The translations under genes were made by a program, and so were the position numbers. From positions 116 through 38,045 of the forward strand of contig JAKCWW010005060.1 of the NCBI GenBank assembly GCA_026260175.1: a DNA stretch of 37,930 nucleotides. Reading direction: 5' to 3'. This document shows positions 8,720-19,677 of this stretch, in pieces (the stretch's first letter is position 1; every line of letters begins with the position of its first letter). The DNA comes from Reticulitermes lucifugus (taxonomy: Eukaryota; Arthropoda; Insecta; Blattodea; Rhinotermitidae). The notes beneath the pieces were generated by a model. The model was not told where the DNA came from. It made no database searches and worked only from the letters and a program-made list of their open reading frames with translations.

Positions 8720-11640
8720 TTGCAGTTTAAACATCCTTATTTATAACTGCTTTTTTTGCGTTTCTTTGTGCCCGCAAACCGGAAATCACAACACGTTTCT
8801 CACTACGAAACTTTTAGGTATCGGTAAGAAAAGACAGATTAGCTCATAATAATTGCTGTACCTTTATCCTCAAAGCTTTAAGCAGTTATCGGAAGTAAGT
8901 CCCTGCGATAAAGTACAAAGCACATGCGCAATCAGCCTTGTTTCTGGAAATGCTTTTGAAAGGACGTGTGTGCAGCACCTACGTATCAAATTGTCTATCC
9001 TGGCGGATGATCTCACCATTGATTACTATGTAGTTCGTAAATGAAACTGGCTTTATTTAGGCAATAAAAAGGGCAATAAACTTAAGGCCTCGCTTTCGAC
9101 AGGGTGTACAAGTATAGTGCATTCTTCATTTGTCTGTATTGTTTCCCTTAAAGAGAGTACGCCGACCCTTGGAGTATTCTGAGATTCTATAAGTGCAGTA
9201 TAATATTTATACACTATATATGACAGCCCATTTTCCTAATCTCTGTCATAGCAAGATGAGCAGTTACGTACCTGATTTGCCCACATTGATTTTCCCCAGA
9301 ACGACAATTCGCACTCGGGGCATATCTGTCATTTCTTCGGTCTTCATGTTTATAATTTTGGTTGTATACAGATGAGCAGGACCACTGAAAATAAACGAAC
9401 ATAAGTTGTATTTCACTGGCTATCTCCTGTGTTTTCGTAATACAGGGTGAGTGGCATAGAGTCATTCGTACTGGCGTCCTTATTATAGCATAGTTCGCAG
9501 TATGCGTAGGTTCAACTTGGTGTTTTTCGTTGCAGCATAAACAATTTAGGTTGCAAAAGGAACGTGAGTAAGCGATTTACGCATTAATACCTGACGTTTC
9601 TACTCCGATATGTTTTCAGAGGAACGTCGCTGAGACGCGAATCATGCTTTTATTCACAATCAGATTTTAACACGTGTTACAAGAGGTCAGGTTGTAACAT
9701 TTTCATTGAGCGCGCTCGTCTTCCCACCTATGTACCAGGGGTAGAATGGCATTTGCACTTTACCGTAATAAAAGCTTGCGTGGGCAGCAGTTTCTCTTCC
9801 CGGGAGTCCACGCTGCTACCATGCAAACTAAAATCATTGGCTGTGCGTGTTATCCACAGCAGCTAACAGCACTTTATGCATACATATACGAGTGGATGGA
9901 TTTTCTCTTTCATTCTTTCATTATGTCTAAACCTGAAAGTTAGCAATGGAATGATCACGTTATGTAAGCCTTTAAAGTTCCGTAATTGCTATGTATACCA
10001 CCTGATTTCACATTTAAATAAAATGTGCAATTTACCTACACGTTGTATTTTTTTTTATTCTGACAACAAACGATTATTTCCTAGTACAGCGTTGACCGGC
10101 TGGTCTTTGAAATTGATATGTATACTGTGAGGTAGGAAATACATTTTTATATATTATGTCGATGAATTCATCGCTTCCAGAGATTAAAGAGACAGTGAAT
10201 CCAAACACGCAATCTGTCAGGCCTGAGAGGAATGTGTGTATTTTGTAACCTTTACGGTTTATTATGATTTCTGGATTTACCATTTATTGACTTGCCGATA
10301 TAAGACTCCTCTTATAAAGTCGCTTGTCTTTGACGGACACAGAGCAGTTCAAGAGATCAGTTATCGCACGTAGCTTGAAGCAACAAAGTAACTTCATTGA
10401 CACGTTTCGCTTGTTGGTTTTGGTTGACGGATTTTCAGCCACCAAGTTTTGTATCAATAATAAGAGAGTCAGAGGAACTTTAGTGTAAAGTTTTGTGTAT
10501 TGGCAGAACACTTCAGATTACATTTCATAATTTATTTACGTTTTATAAAATTATAGTGGATTTAAATCTAACAAAGTTCACCCAGTGAGGTTTTTATTTT
10601 TATTTTGGTGGTACGTATGAGCAGAGTTTCATTTTTTCGTCGTTAGGAAATTAAACAACCATATCGATACTGTGTATGTCACTGATTATTTAAGTAATAA
10701 CTATTTTGTCCACAGTCTAAGGCGTCTATTTATTATGTGCGTATTAATTAAATTTATGGGACAACTACACCTAGTATTATTGTGCTGGTATCCGCTTAAT
10801 GTAGTGTTACTTCTGTAGGAACTATGCAGCATGTGAAATAATTACCTTATATTATGTATGCTGACTGTGGATTTTATTGGTCGGACAAACCATTCAGATT
10901 TTAAGTGTAAAGTAATATTTTAACTTTACTGAGAATAGTTACGTCACATGACATTTGTTACACACAGGGCGCTTTTTAGTATTTGTGTATGAATTTAGAC
11001 GCGCTGTGGCTTTTGGAGGCCACCTCATATTTGAGGCTACGGAACATCTGAAGATCTCAGCAGAGGAATTTGGGACACTTTTCTTATTATAGGTCAGTCG
11101 TAACGATCGTATGTATATAACTCTGTCTTTCGCTAGCACTGTGTCATTGGAATACGGGGTAGCCCTAGGCATAATGTAGTCGTACATTTGGTTCTTACCG
11201 CAATGCCCGTATAAACTAAATGTCTCATAATTGTATTATGGCTTATACTGTGCAATGCTACATAAGTAACAGCATTCAGAAAATATATGGTAAAAGAGAG
11301 GGTCTTCAAGTGTTTCGCCATGTGTGGCTACTGTGAAGTGTTTTATGGCCACAGTTCTTTCGCGTTAATATAAAACAAGACTTGAATGAAAGTGAAGTAT
11401 GTCATTTAAAATGTCTGTCACGTGTTATTTGCACTGTTTTGCTAGCAATTGTTTAGTCCTCAGTGACCTTGACTACTTTCCTGGAGAAAATGTAAACAAG
11501 GGGAGTTTAGTATCGCGGTCATTTTGAAGAGAAATAACTGAATGTCTATGGAATACTTATGAGAGGTAGTGGAATTAATGAATTAAGATGCTGTGAGCTA
11601 CGGAAATGAACTAAGTGCCTGTAAAGCTACCCACTCTCAC
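8720..11640. other. No gene recognised
   Basis: Nearly 3 kb without a family that I can name. Short frames at 9214-9465, 10074-10283, 10284-10511 and 10939-11187 (all minus strand) lack motifs and have base use like their surroundings. A t10 tract lies near 10047. Confidence 0.4.
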
Positions 11641-11662
11641 TTACTGAAATATTTGTGGCAGT

Positions 11663-11849
11663 TCAATATATTCTTCTCGGGCGCACAGCCGCGTCAATTC
11701 GTTTGAATACAACGTTTCGGGNNNNNNNNNNNNNNNNNNNNNNNNNNNNNNNNNNNNNNNNNNNNNNNNNNNNNNNNNNNNNNNNNNNNNNNGGCTGTGC
11801 GCCCGAGAAGAATATATTGAATCATGTCGCCGCGAAAGTTTTAAAACTT
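11663..11849. mobile_element. Fold-back retroelement with 14-bp target duplication
   Basis: Arms 11662-11690 and 11793-11821 are perfect 29-bp inverted repeats (they contain tcttctcgggcgcacagcc). The insertion is bracketed by a perfect 14-bp direct repeat, atatttgtggcagt, at 11649-11662 and 11850-11863. Internal to the left arm, the minus strand reads cccgaaacgttgt, the 3' half of a Penelope-type hammerhead (GAAAC-GUU). The loop is hidden by an N run. A long, non-fixed target duplication argues for target-primed insertion, not a cut-and-paste transposon. Confidence 0.65.
11722..11792. other. Assembly gap (71 N)
   Basis: Unknown bases sit exactly in the loop of the fold-back element, which is where assembly of a palindrome would be expected to fail. 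True length may differ. Confidence 0.95.
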
Positions 11850-12076
11850 ATATTTGTGGCAGTGTTTTGTGTTTGGCAGTTTCTGTGATTCGTCATCACC
11901 TTGAATAATAAGTTTACGACCCATGAGTGGATTGAATGCATAGGTACGAGTATATGACAAATTTACAGTCTTCACTAAAACAATGAGAATTTGCTTTCGA
12001 ATATGTTAAACTGTTATAGTTATTTTTTAAGTTTGTTGAAGTGTGCTCTAAATATTAAAAAAAAGTAATATTTGTT

Positions 12077-12310
12077 GTGGCGCCCAGGATAGCGTAGTCT
12101 GTATAGCGACTCGCTACGGGCTTGAGAGTTCAGGTTTCGAACCCCGGTGGGGGAGGTTATCCGGACCCCCGGATCCATCCAGATCAGTTCTGACACCCAC
12201 CCAGCCTCCTGTACGATGTGTACCAGGTCCCTTTATCGGGGGAAAAAGCGGCCGGGGCGTGGCGCTGGCCACTTAACCCCCTCTAGCGTCATGGTCGAGC
12301 ATGAGTAGAG
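12077..12310 (+). mobile_element. tRNA-derived SINE (family 2)
   Basis: A tRNA-like head carries an A-box-like stretch (ggatagcgtagtctg) and a B-box-like ggtttcgaacccc at 12133-12145. It is followed by a GC-rich body with ggatccatccagatcag, tttatcgggggaaaaag and a ggccggggcgtgg block. Composition is sharply higher in GC than the flanks. Internal pol III promoter boxes plus an unrelated body are the SINE pattern. The 3' limit is estimated. Confidence 0.7.
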
Positions 12311-12319
12311 CTATACCTC

Positions 12320-13215
12320 TTCCTCCCCTCTGTGCCTGCTTGACATGTAACGGGGCAGTTTTGTACAGTTTTTACTGAAAGTTAATTGGTCCATTATGTT
12401 AACCATCCTGTGTGTTACTGTGGTTAAAACATGCGACATGTAATTGACCCTTTTTTTGTTAAAATATTTTATAAAATCCAGTGACAAGTTGGTACTTTGA
12501 AGACAGAATATATAGAATTCTGTGCAAAGTAGACAACAATTTAAAGTTATATCTCGCCATTTCCAGTGCAAGTAAGACTTATTCTGGTCGTCTGAGAAGG
12601 TCGTCGAAACTGCCGTTCAGAGGATAAGTATTTCTTAGCTATAAAAAGCAGATTTCTTCTGCTGAGTACCTTTTCTCAGCTCACAGTAACTTTACTTTAT
12701 GGGGTAAGTGGCTTCAGTATAACTGTAACTCAATGGACGCATGTGCACTTCAAATTGATTACTTGACTTTGACCAGCTAGTGTTTAAAGACCTTAACCTA
12801 CAGGCAAGCAGTCAATACTATATACGGACATCTTACGCTGCGTCCGAACCCGCAACTCTGATCCACTATGGAAGAATTTTTAAGGTGAGAAATAAATAAA
12901 TTATTACTTGGTTTCATACGACTTCTTATTACGTAACAAAGGTCAGGAATGCCACCATTTAACTGAGGTGTTGATTTTACGTTTCGCCTTAATAAAGAAT
13001 TTTAAATTATAAAGATGTTTTGGTTTTATAATGAAGCATTTTAAACTTGACTGTTTGTTATTTCAATTTGTGATTATAGATTTCGAACGAAAATCCCATT
13101 CAGAAGTGTATAAAGAAAACAAGCATACAATTTTAAAAGGTATTTTGGGTTTAAACTAATTTCCTAATGGTGTGGGTATCTTAATTTTACACAGACACAA
13201 CAGACACGATGAAAA
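12320..13215. other. No gene recognised
   Basis: AT-rich. The minus-strand frame 12311-12571 is motif-less. A B-box-like sequence on the minus strand near 12845-12855 has no A box or body to support a SINE. Confidence 0.4.
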
Positions 13216-13220
13216 TGGTA

Positions 13221-13410
13221 GGGGTACGTGGTGGCGCAGTTGGTTGAGGCACTGCGTTAATGCCGGAAGGTTCGATTCCCGATGCAGTCATTTTTCATTG
13301 ACTGTGGCCCTGGGGTCGACTCAGTCTCTAACAGAAATGGGCACCAGGAGTATCTAGTGGGAGTAAAGGTGGCCGGTGCGTAGGACTGACAACCTTGCTA
13401 CCTGTACGGC
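13221..13410 (+). mobile_element. tRNA-derived SINE (family 1), 3'-truncated copy
   Basis: A box at 13231-13244 (gtggcgcagttggt) and B box at 13269-13279 (ggttcgattcc) form the tRNA-like head. The body that follows (ctgtggccctggggtcgac, then gtaaaggtggccggtgcgta and gactgacaaccttgctacc) matches the copy at 25737-26024. Translated frames of this family (FDSR, ALGSTQ, LTEMGTRS) are common contaminants of cockroach and termite gene models, as I recall. This copy ends early, at about 13405. Confidence 0.85.
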
Positions 13411-13586
13411 ATTATATATAATGTATTTTGTTTGTCCGAACGAAACGCACTTTTGCCAAAATACAAGGAAATGCCCCCTGAATGTTTGTCACGTAGACCC
13501 CTATGTCTTGTGCATGTAAGCAGTTCTGACAAATTTTGTGGAAACTTACTGAGGTTCTTAATTAATCCGACTCCGAATTCTCTTTC

Positions 13587-13626
13587 ACATATACATACAT
13601 ACATACATACATAAATACATATATAC
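13587..13626. repeat. (CATA)n microsatellite
   Basis: About ten imperfect catа-type tetranucleotide units (cataca tacata), with one taaa interruption near 13612. It accounts for the low-complexity IYVCMYVC stretch in the minus-strand frame. Confidence 0.9.
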
Positions 13627-13629
13627 TCA

Positions 13630-14300
13630 TGCTCATCAGCGGATATTCTGGCCAAGAGAGTCTGAAAGTTTTGCGCAGGAGAAATTCTGGGTTCAGAGAA
13701 GGTTTGCATTTTAGAAATGTTACTAGTGAGAGCGAATTCCTAAGGATGGGTGTAAATTAAGGATGATTTATTTTATGCTGTATTGGCCATGCGCCTAATG
13801 TGTGATATATTCGCTGATACATACTGCAATCCATACTGCTCTTAAATTTGAAACAGATTCTTTGGCCGTGTAACAGGCATTTTTCGCTAAACCGGTCTTA
13901 GGTATGAACATAAATTTGAGTCTTGGCTCATTCATGTGAGCCATATACGTTTTATCAAGGCAGAAGGGTCGCCAGCTAGACGCTTCCATGTATGTTTGGC
14001 GTGCGACAGGGGGAGGGAATGAATTAAAAATAATAAATTTATAAATTTGAGACGTTGGTAGCAATCATTTCGAACCTGGGCGCCACAGAAAACGTTTTGT
14101 ATGAATTTAAAATAGATTAATGGCAATTTTAGAAAATGAAGGACTTAAAACATTCTAATTAAAGTAAATTTATCTACTAGGACATAGAAAATTTCGTCTG
14201 AATTTAAGAAAATTAAAAATGGATTTAATATTGTATCGTAACTTGTCCCTAATGTGTCAGCTTGATTGTGAACAATGCAAAGTGAAGCAAGGAAAATCAT
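13630..14300. other. No gene recognised
   Basis: Minus-strand frames at 13795-14064 and 13932-14126 overlap without motifs. A ttcgaacctggg string at about 14069 resembles a B box but lacks the rest of a tRNA. Confidence 0.35.
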
Positions 14301-14305
14301 CATCG

Positions 14306-14465
14306 CATTAAAACTCCATGGGACAGTCTTTCTCAGGAAGCTAGTAGTACCTCTGCTAGTGAAGAAATTCCCCCCATGTTATGGAACCCGAAGGTTCATT
14401 GCCGTGTTCACAAGATCCCATCACTTATCCCTGTCCTGGCCCAGATCAATTCGTTCAGTCCGAAG
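14306..14465 (+). repeat. Insect dispersed repeat (family 3), copy 1
   Basis: The frame reads LVKKFPPCYGTRRFIAVFTR, then HHLSLSWPRSIRS. I recognise this block (…VKKFPAFYGTRRFITAFT…HLSLSW…IQS) as a very common dispersed repeat in insect assemblies. It is not a host protein. The copy is interrupted upstream. A second copy lies on the minus strand at 18245-18600. Confidence 0.65.
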
Positions 14466-14516
14466 ATCAACTGCCAAATATTGAAAAATTGTTTTTTGAC
14501 CCTTCCATATCCACTC

Positions 14517-14572
14517 TGATAATATCCTTGCTAGTCCGCAGCAAATCTACTGTGATAATATCCTTGCTAGTC
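14517..14572 (+). repeat. Short direct duplication
   Basis: The 20-base string tgataatatccttgctagtc occurs at 14517-14536 and again at 14553-14572, 36 bases apart, just downstream of the dispersed repeat. Replication slippage is the simplest source. Confidence 0.85.
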
Positions 14573-14609
14573 GGTAGGATCTCTGGCAGAAATATGGCAA
14601 GATAAAATA

Positions 14610-16470
14610 TGTACAACTTACTTGCTAATAATTAAGTAGAGATTGGACCGCCAGAAAAAAGAAAAACCATTTATTATTCACAGATTGGAGGACAGTCTTG
14701 TTGGTTCAATCCAGTATCTTTAAGTTGGGTTTTCAATTACGTAATGTTCTTATGCGTGTTACATATATGTGGCTATGAAAAAACGGTATGTGTGGGTGTT
14801 TACGTACAACCTTTATTATGAATTATCATCACAGAAACTGTTAATCGTGTACCTCACAAGTGCCCATGGTCATGTATAGTGCTCTCCCAGCAATAAGCGC
14901 ACACAGTCTCTTTGCTGTGAGAATTACAAGGATCCTTGTGAAGTGAATCCACTTTTTTACTCTTCCTATTTTCTGCTGTCACGCCTTTGAAAATGTGTCC
15001 TTTCTTTGCTATTGATAACATTTCTTACATAGAATTTTCTTAAAACGTAGTGAGAGAATGTAAAGGGACGATTAAAAGTACCAATCAGCTTGAAGGTCTA
15101 GGTGTCTCTTTATGCATATCTAATTAGAGAGAAAAACTTTTCAGACGTAGGAGACCTAATTGAAATAAATCACATAAGTTACGTTACGAAAATATTTCTG
15201 GTACAATATGAAGTAATTTTACGGGTAAAAAGGACAGTTTGACGTTGAGCATTACTACCGTAATTATTTTTTAGGAGGTGAAGTACATTTTGAATATCAT
15301 TTTATTATCTGTAGCGAATATGGATTTGAAGTCCACGTATTCACAGAATGTAGTTTTTCCTGCAGAATATGTAAACGCGTAACATATTATTAAACAGTTG
15401 GTGTTTATGCAGACTGTAAGTAAACACCATCTAGGATCTGTTGGATATTTTTGTTCTGCGGTTTCTTTCATATCTGACTGTGTGTGCTGACTATTGAGAT
15501 TTCTACCAGAATTTCGAAGCTTCAAAACAGATCACACAGAGGTGAGTCTCAGTTTGTGTGCCATCATTATTTGATGTGCGTTTTATAACAGGATACGCTT
15601 CTCTGTACTATGTGCTAGGATAAAGCGTACACTCATAGCAGAAGCAGACGTGTCATGTATAAAATAAAATACTGAACGCATGATTCATGAAATTCGGTAG
15701 GCTTTACTTGTACTAGAGTATCAGTATTTTGTAGTTCAGTTATTGGCACATATGAAAAGACATCATGCATCACTTCTACAGCAAAGAAAAACATTTGAAA
15801 TGTGAAAGTTAGGTAAAATAACTGTACATTATATAATCAATTGTGTCTGTAATATTTTCTGTTGGGTTGGTAGGTAGTATATCTGCACGCATCTGCTATG
15901 TATCGTTTTCAGTACATGTCTGGTAAACACAAATATAATTTTATTCAAACACTACGTTGAACCTTAAACTTGCAATGCCTTCATGGTGCCGCTGTGAACA
16001 ATAAAATGATGGGCAGTAACGTAGAATCGTGGCTTCTACCATTGCCACATCATTTTAATAATATTGTCGTTTGCCCCATCTAGTCATTTCGCAAATATTT
16101 GCAAATAAATGCATGATAACGGTGTGTAAATAAGAATTGCATACTTTTAATAACGGCTCTTAAGTTTTATATTTACAAATGTTTTGGTACTCATTTTATT
16201 TTGCACATGAAATTTTATTTAACGTTAATTGCATGTATTTCTTGTTATTTTAATGTGAAATTACCTACTGATACAATTTGGAAATTATTAAATACACTTT
16301 TACACTTGATATCATATTAATCATGCATTTTAAAAATGTATTGGAAGTAACGCACTTATATTTAGTAAGCACGTAACTATGCATTTTTTAATTATAGACC
16401 TGATTAATTAATGCTTGTCTTAAATTTGTTTCAGATATAAGTAATAACACTAACTTTGTGTTGTAAGACT
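14610..16470. other. No gene recognised
   Basis: AT-rich and without repeats that I can name. The minus-strand frame 15271-15525 shows no domain. Confidence 0.4.
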
Positions 16471-16516
16471 AACAAAAAATATGTATTTTGTTATCACCTG
16501 TGCTTCACAATGTTAG

Positions 16517-16712
16517 AAGTTGTCCCCCTCCGGGAATATCCGACGTGGCAGATTTGTCAAGAGGTTTTCTTATTGACAGTCTTGATACGACGTCTTCTGA
16601 GATCACAACTAGACTTGTGCACGGCTTCCACTGCTCTGATGTTCTGCTTCGACCACCTCCGCTCTTTATTACACTGGGTATCCCTCTTGTTGCTATAGCG
16701 ACGGTTTTGGGG
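16517..16712 (+). CDS. Candidate internal exon, unknown protein (weak)
   Basis: A GC-rich stretch follows a pyrimidine-leaning acceptor (cttcacaatgttag) and ends at a strong donor, gggGTGAGT, at 16713. Between them 65 codons stay open: it starts SCPPPGISDVADLSRGFLID, continues with a serine/threonine-rich part, and ends PPLFITLGIPLVAIATVLG, a plausible membrane segment. The frame is open from about 16474. I do not recognise the protein. Against it: the minus strand is also open over the same bases (16505-16870, 121 codons), no neighbouring exon is visible, and GC-rich repeats can stay open by chance. An unrecognised repeat is the main alternative. Confidence 0.22.
16689..16702. promoter_or_regulatory. 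X-box-like site, one mismatch
   Basis: gttgctatagcgac differs from a perfect X-box palindrome at one half-site base. It lies inside the GC-rich patch and inside the candidate exon, so it may simply be coding or repeat sequence. Confidence 0.15.
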
Positions 16713-16959
16713 GTGAGTAGGACGGTGCAAGCGTCGCGACGGCGCAGAAAGTGGCACGTGGCGCTCACAGCGGCTTGTCGGTGAAAATCAACACGCAGAG
16801 CTGGTCGATGGCCATGGGGGGGTCCCCAGTTAGTATCAAGCAGCGCGCACACATGGCAAATCGACAGCACGAGGATGTGACCGTCTGGTCACTTAATTCT
16901 CAAGAGCGACTGACTGGAACCCACAGCGGAAACTCTTGTTAAATCTGGCTAGCGTCTCA

Positions 16960-17364
16960 TTCCGCGATAATTTCATGCCTCTCCCCTTCAACATATTGAC
17001 ACAAGTCTTAGTGTCAGTAGCAGCATATGATTCCGACTTAATGGTTTTTTTATAGTTTACGTTTTATGAAGTCGACCTGTGTGTTTCTGAGACATTAGCT
17101 CTTGATTAACCGCTTTTCCACAGAGAACACGAGTTCATTACTACGTGTCTAAAGCGGTCTCATTAAGCACCAGACATAGACTAGCTGTGCGCTGTGGCCG
17201 ATCCAGTATTATTTTACGAACGCATTCGTTAACAGCAAGATGTGACAGTACAGTGATTTTATGACACGAGAGAACACACGTGTCTTTAATTTAGCAGGAT
17301 AGTGGGCACTCAAGTTTACGAAGTTAAGAGCGTGTTAATTTCGGAAAGTGGTTGCTACAATTCT
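16960..17364. other. No gene recognised
   Basis: Moderately GC-balanced sequence between the GC-rich patch and the mariner fragments. No motif seen. Confidence 0.35.
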
Positions 17365-17738
17365 GTCCTTAGCACAAAGGAGTTTAAAAAAGTGAGGTTA
17401 CAAACACTCTGATACCGAGAACTTACCGATAAATTTTATTCTGAATTCGATCTTCACGTAGCACATGGGGAACAGATGGTGCAAAGTCACCACTGATATT
17501 TAAGCGTTTGTCCCTCCGTGACACCAAGCCTTGTATCCCGGCGTAGAATAAATCTGTGTCAAGTGCCGGTATCCAGGATGTGACAGCTTGGTTCACTTAG
17601 GCGTCTGCTGCAAATCGCTTATCAGCCAGGTGCTTCGTAAGCGGTCCAAATGTAAATCGCGAGTCGCGAGGTCGGGACTATAGGGAGGGCGGTCAGTAGT
17701 CTCCCACTCGTGGCGCAGTAACAAATTACAAGTCCAGT
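17365..17738 (-). pseudogene. Mariner-type transposase 3' end, left copy
   Basis: On the minus strand, frames read EWETTDRPPYSPDLATRDLH, then GPLTKHLADKRFAADA, a stop, and NQAVTSWIPALDTDLFYAGI followed by QGLVSRRDKRLNISGD. This matches the C-terminal third of the mariner (DD34D) transposase group, whose last catalytic aspartate lies in SPDLAP-D-HLF. That aspartate is present (ATRD). A frameshift between DLHL and GPL and at least one stop make it dead. The upstream DNA-binding domain and first two aspartates are missing. It sits head to head with the copy at 17745-18055. Confidence 0.8.
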
Positions 17739-17744
17739 TGACAC

Positions 17745-18055
17745 AGTGGGGCCCAGCGATTTACATCTCTTTAGACCCGTTAAGAAGCAAGTGGCTAGCA
17801 AGCCATTGCAACAGACGCCCATGTGAAGCAAGCTGTCACGTCCTGACTACAGGCACTTGACACCGATTTCTTCTACGCCAGCATTCAAACCTTGATACCA
17901 CGGTGGGACATAACATTTAAAAGCCAGTGGTGACTACATGGACGTCTGACATGTACCATCTGCTACCCATGATTCATGTATACGTCGAAGTCAGAATAAA
18001 GTTCTCCGCATCAGAGTGTTTGTTACTTTGTTTTTGGAACATCCTTGTATTTAAT
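17745..18055 (+). pseudogene. Mariner-type transposase 3' end, right copy
   Basis: Plus-strand frames read VGPSDLHLFRPVKKQVASKP, then SSTPAFKP, YHGGT, SGDYMDV and finally RSQNKVLRIRVFVTLFLEHP. These are the same C-terminal blocks as the left copy (DFHLFGPLKKH, DTDFFYAGIQALVPRWDK, GDYVEV, SQNKVL-IRVFVTLFLE). The SPD triad upstream of the last aspartate is lost but the aspartate itself (PSD) is kept. Several stops are present. The left and right copies are reverse complements over more than 250 bp and would fold into one large hairpin. Confidence 0.8.
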
Positions 18056-18244
18056 GTTAAACTCTAATTTTACGCATTGTTTTACATGAACGCGAAATGT
18101 CATGACTGATCCGTAAAATAAGTTGTAACTGAACGGTATTGAGCTGAGTATTTGGGCCTAAGGGAGTAAGTAACGATGTGTATAAAAGTTACAAATACCT
18201 CGTACAAGAAGATTCATAATATGCACTTTCTGTAAAACACTGTT
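18056..18244. other. No feature seen
   Basis: Short AT-rich spacer between the mariner fragments and the next repeat. A mariner terminal inverted repeat might be expected just after 18055, but I cannot identify one. Confidence 0.35.
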
Positions 18245-18600
18245 GGATTGACGAAATCAGGAGGGTGCATTAGGCAGGGAATGTATCACGTATTGGAGAT
18301 GTTAGAACTACGTGCACATTTTTAGTTGGAAAACCCCAAGGGAAAGGATCAGTTTGGAGGCCTTGGTGTACATGGGTGGTTGAAATCAAAATGGGATTAG
18401 GGAAATAATTTGTTAAAGCATGGGCTGGATTAATTTGGTTTAGGATAGGTGCAATTGACAGGCTCATGTGAAAACTGTAATAAATCTTCTGATTTTGAAA
18501 AAAGGCAGAGAAGCCTTTTTGTGTTTGAGCAACTTCTCAAAAAGAACTCTGCTCCAGTAGCTGTTATTTGGGTTATTTGTCTGAAGTTCAACAGCCTTGC
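18245..18600 (-). repeat. Insect dispersed repeat (family 3), copy 2
   Basis: Minus-strand frames read SYWSRVLFEKLLKHKKASLP, FFKIRRFITVFT, then NQINPAHALTNYFPNPILIS and GFPTKNVHVVLTSPIRDTFP. These follow the block order WSRVLLEKL…RRFITAFT…QI-P…PI-IL…FPTK-LY..LLSPIRAT-PA known from this family. The copy covers more of the family than the one at 14306. It is broken by frameshifts. Confidence 0.7.
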
Positions 18601-18691
18601 CGGACTTAGTTGCCTTTTTATCATAATTACTGATGTAAGTTAGCTTCTGTGAGAAATTGAGCGACGATGTAACACGAAGACGTACAGGCTG

Positions 18692-18923
18692 CTTACTCAT
18701 TCACTCATCCACCCCCTCACTCACTCAATCACTCATTCCCTCAATAACTACTTGTAACTAACTAACTAACTAACTAACCAACACATTCATTAGCTCACTC
18801 ACTCATTCATTCGCTCACTCGCTCACTGACTCATTCATTCATTCACTCGCTAACTCATTCACTCACACCCTTACCCACTCATTTAGGCCTACTCATTAAT
18901 TCACTCAGTCACTCACCCACCCA
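18692..18923. repeat. Degenerate (ACTC/ATTC)n simple-repeat tract
   Basis: About 230 bases of four-base units actc, attc, gctc and similar, with a purer (AACT)n block near 18755-18778. The strand composition is strongly pyrimidine-plus-A. It could form an unusual DNA structure, but nothing shows a function. Confidence 0.95.
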
Positions 18924-18929
18924 ATTTTC

Positions 18930-19525
18930 CTTAGTTCCCATATAAAGTATAGTTTTTACTCCAAAAATGTTTTGCTGTATGCGATTGTGGAAAAGTAATT
19001 AGTGGATTCATAGACGGTTTTATTGCCTAATGACCTCTAACTCTTTCTACCCTATCCGTCACTGCACTCCTTCCTCCGCCGCCGAAACTCAGACCGCCAA
19101 CGCGAAATCAGGCAGCAAGACTTCTAGGGAAGGTGCTTGCCATTTCGAGTTATGTCTTTAGGGGTTGGAGGTGGAGACTGAAGTTACATTACAATACGAG
19201 TATAGTGTTGTCGTTTGTAATAATAGTGGACTGTAGTATGTCTACGGCCATTCAGCCCCTCGCCCACGTATATTATCGTAAGGAGTGTGTGTTGTGAGAA
19301 ATGTTGCCACAAAGTTTATTAGTCATCGGGGAATGAATGGAGGGCCGCGAATCACCATTGTGTTGGGCGCGGAGGGGGATCTTCGCGCATTCCTAGGCGC
19401 AGTTCCCAGTTGTTAAGAAGGAACTGAAGTAACCTGCGGACTGTCTCAGCCACTTCTGTCAGAAATTTATAAACCCGGTTTAGGCGCTACAGTAAGACAC
19501 AACAAGGTTTGTAAAACACACTTTT
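18930..19525. other. No gene recognised
   Basis: Contains a CpG-richer patch near 19070-19120 and another near 19335-19400. No open frame or motif of note. Confidence 0.35.
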
Positions 19526-19611
19526 AGTCGTGTGATTTCAGGCTTCCGCCACGGTGTAAATGAGATCTGCGCTCTTTTGGGATTTTACGCAGCGTAGAAT
19601 GGTAGATGCGT

Positions 19612-19650
19612 GCCGACGTTTCGGGACAACCTATCGGTTCCATCTTCAAC
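19612..19650 (-). ncRNA. Hammerhead-like motif, left arm
   Basis: Minus-strand order: TTGAAGA (649-643 of 19 kb), extra T (19642), GGAAC (19641-19637), loop, GTCCC (19627-19623), GAAA, C, GTC (19617-19615), GGC. Helix II pairs at 4 of 5 positions. The cleavage triplet GUC is canonical. The first core base is U instead of C, which should weaken the essential C3-G8 pair. Confidence 0.45.
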
Positions 19651-19677
19651 AGCCAAGCAGTTCTTGGACTACTTGAC

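Noticed and set aside
9588..9622. Minus-strand CTGAAAA…GAAACGTCAGG
   Set aside because: The GAAAC-GUC end and a 3-bp helix I look right, but the 5' core is damaged and no helix II can be drawn.
12840..12860. Minus-strand B-box-like gcgggttcggacgca
   Set aside because: No acceptable A box at tRNA spacing and no SINE body.
14060..14085. tRNA B-box-like ttcgaacctggg
   Set aside because: The T-arm cannot pair and no A box or cloverleaf is found upstream.
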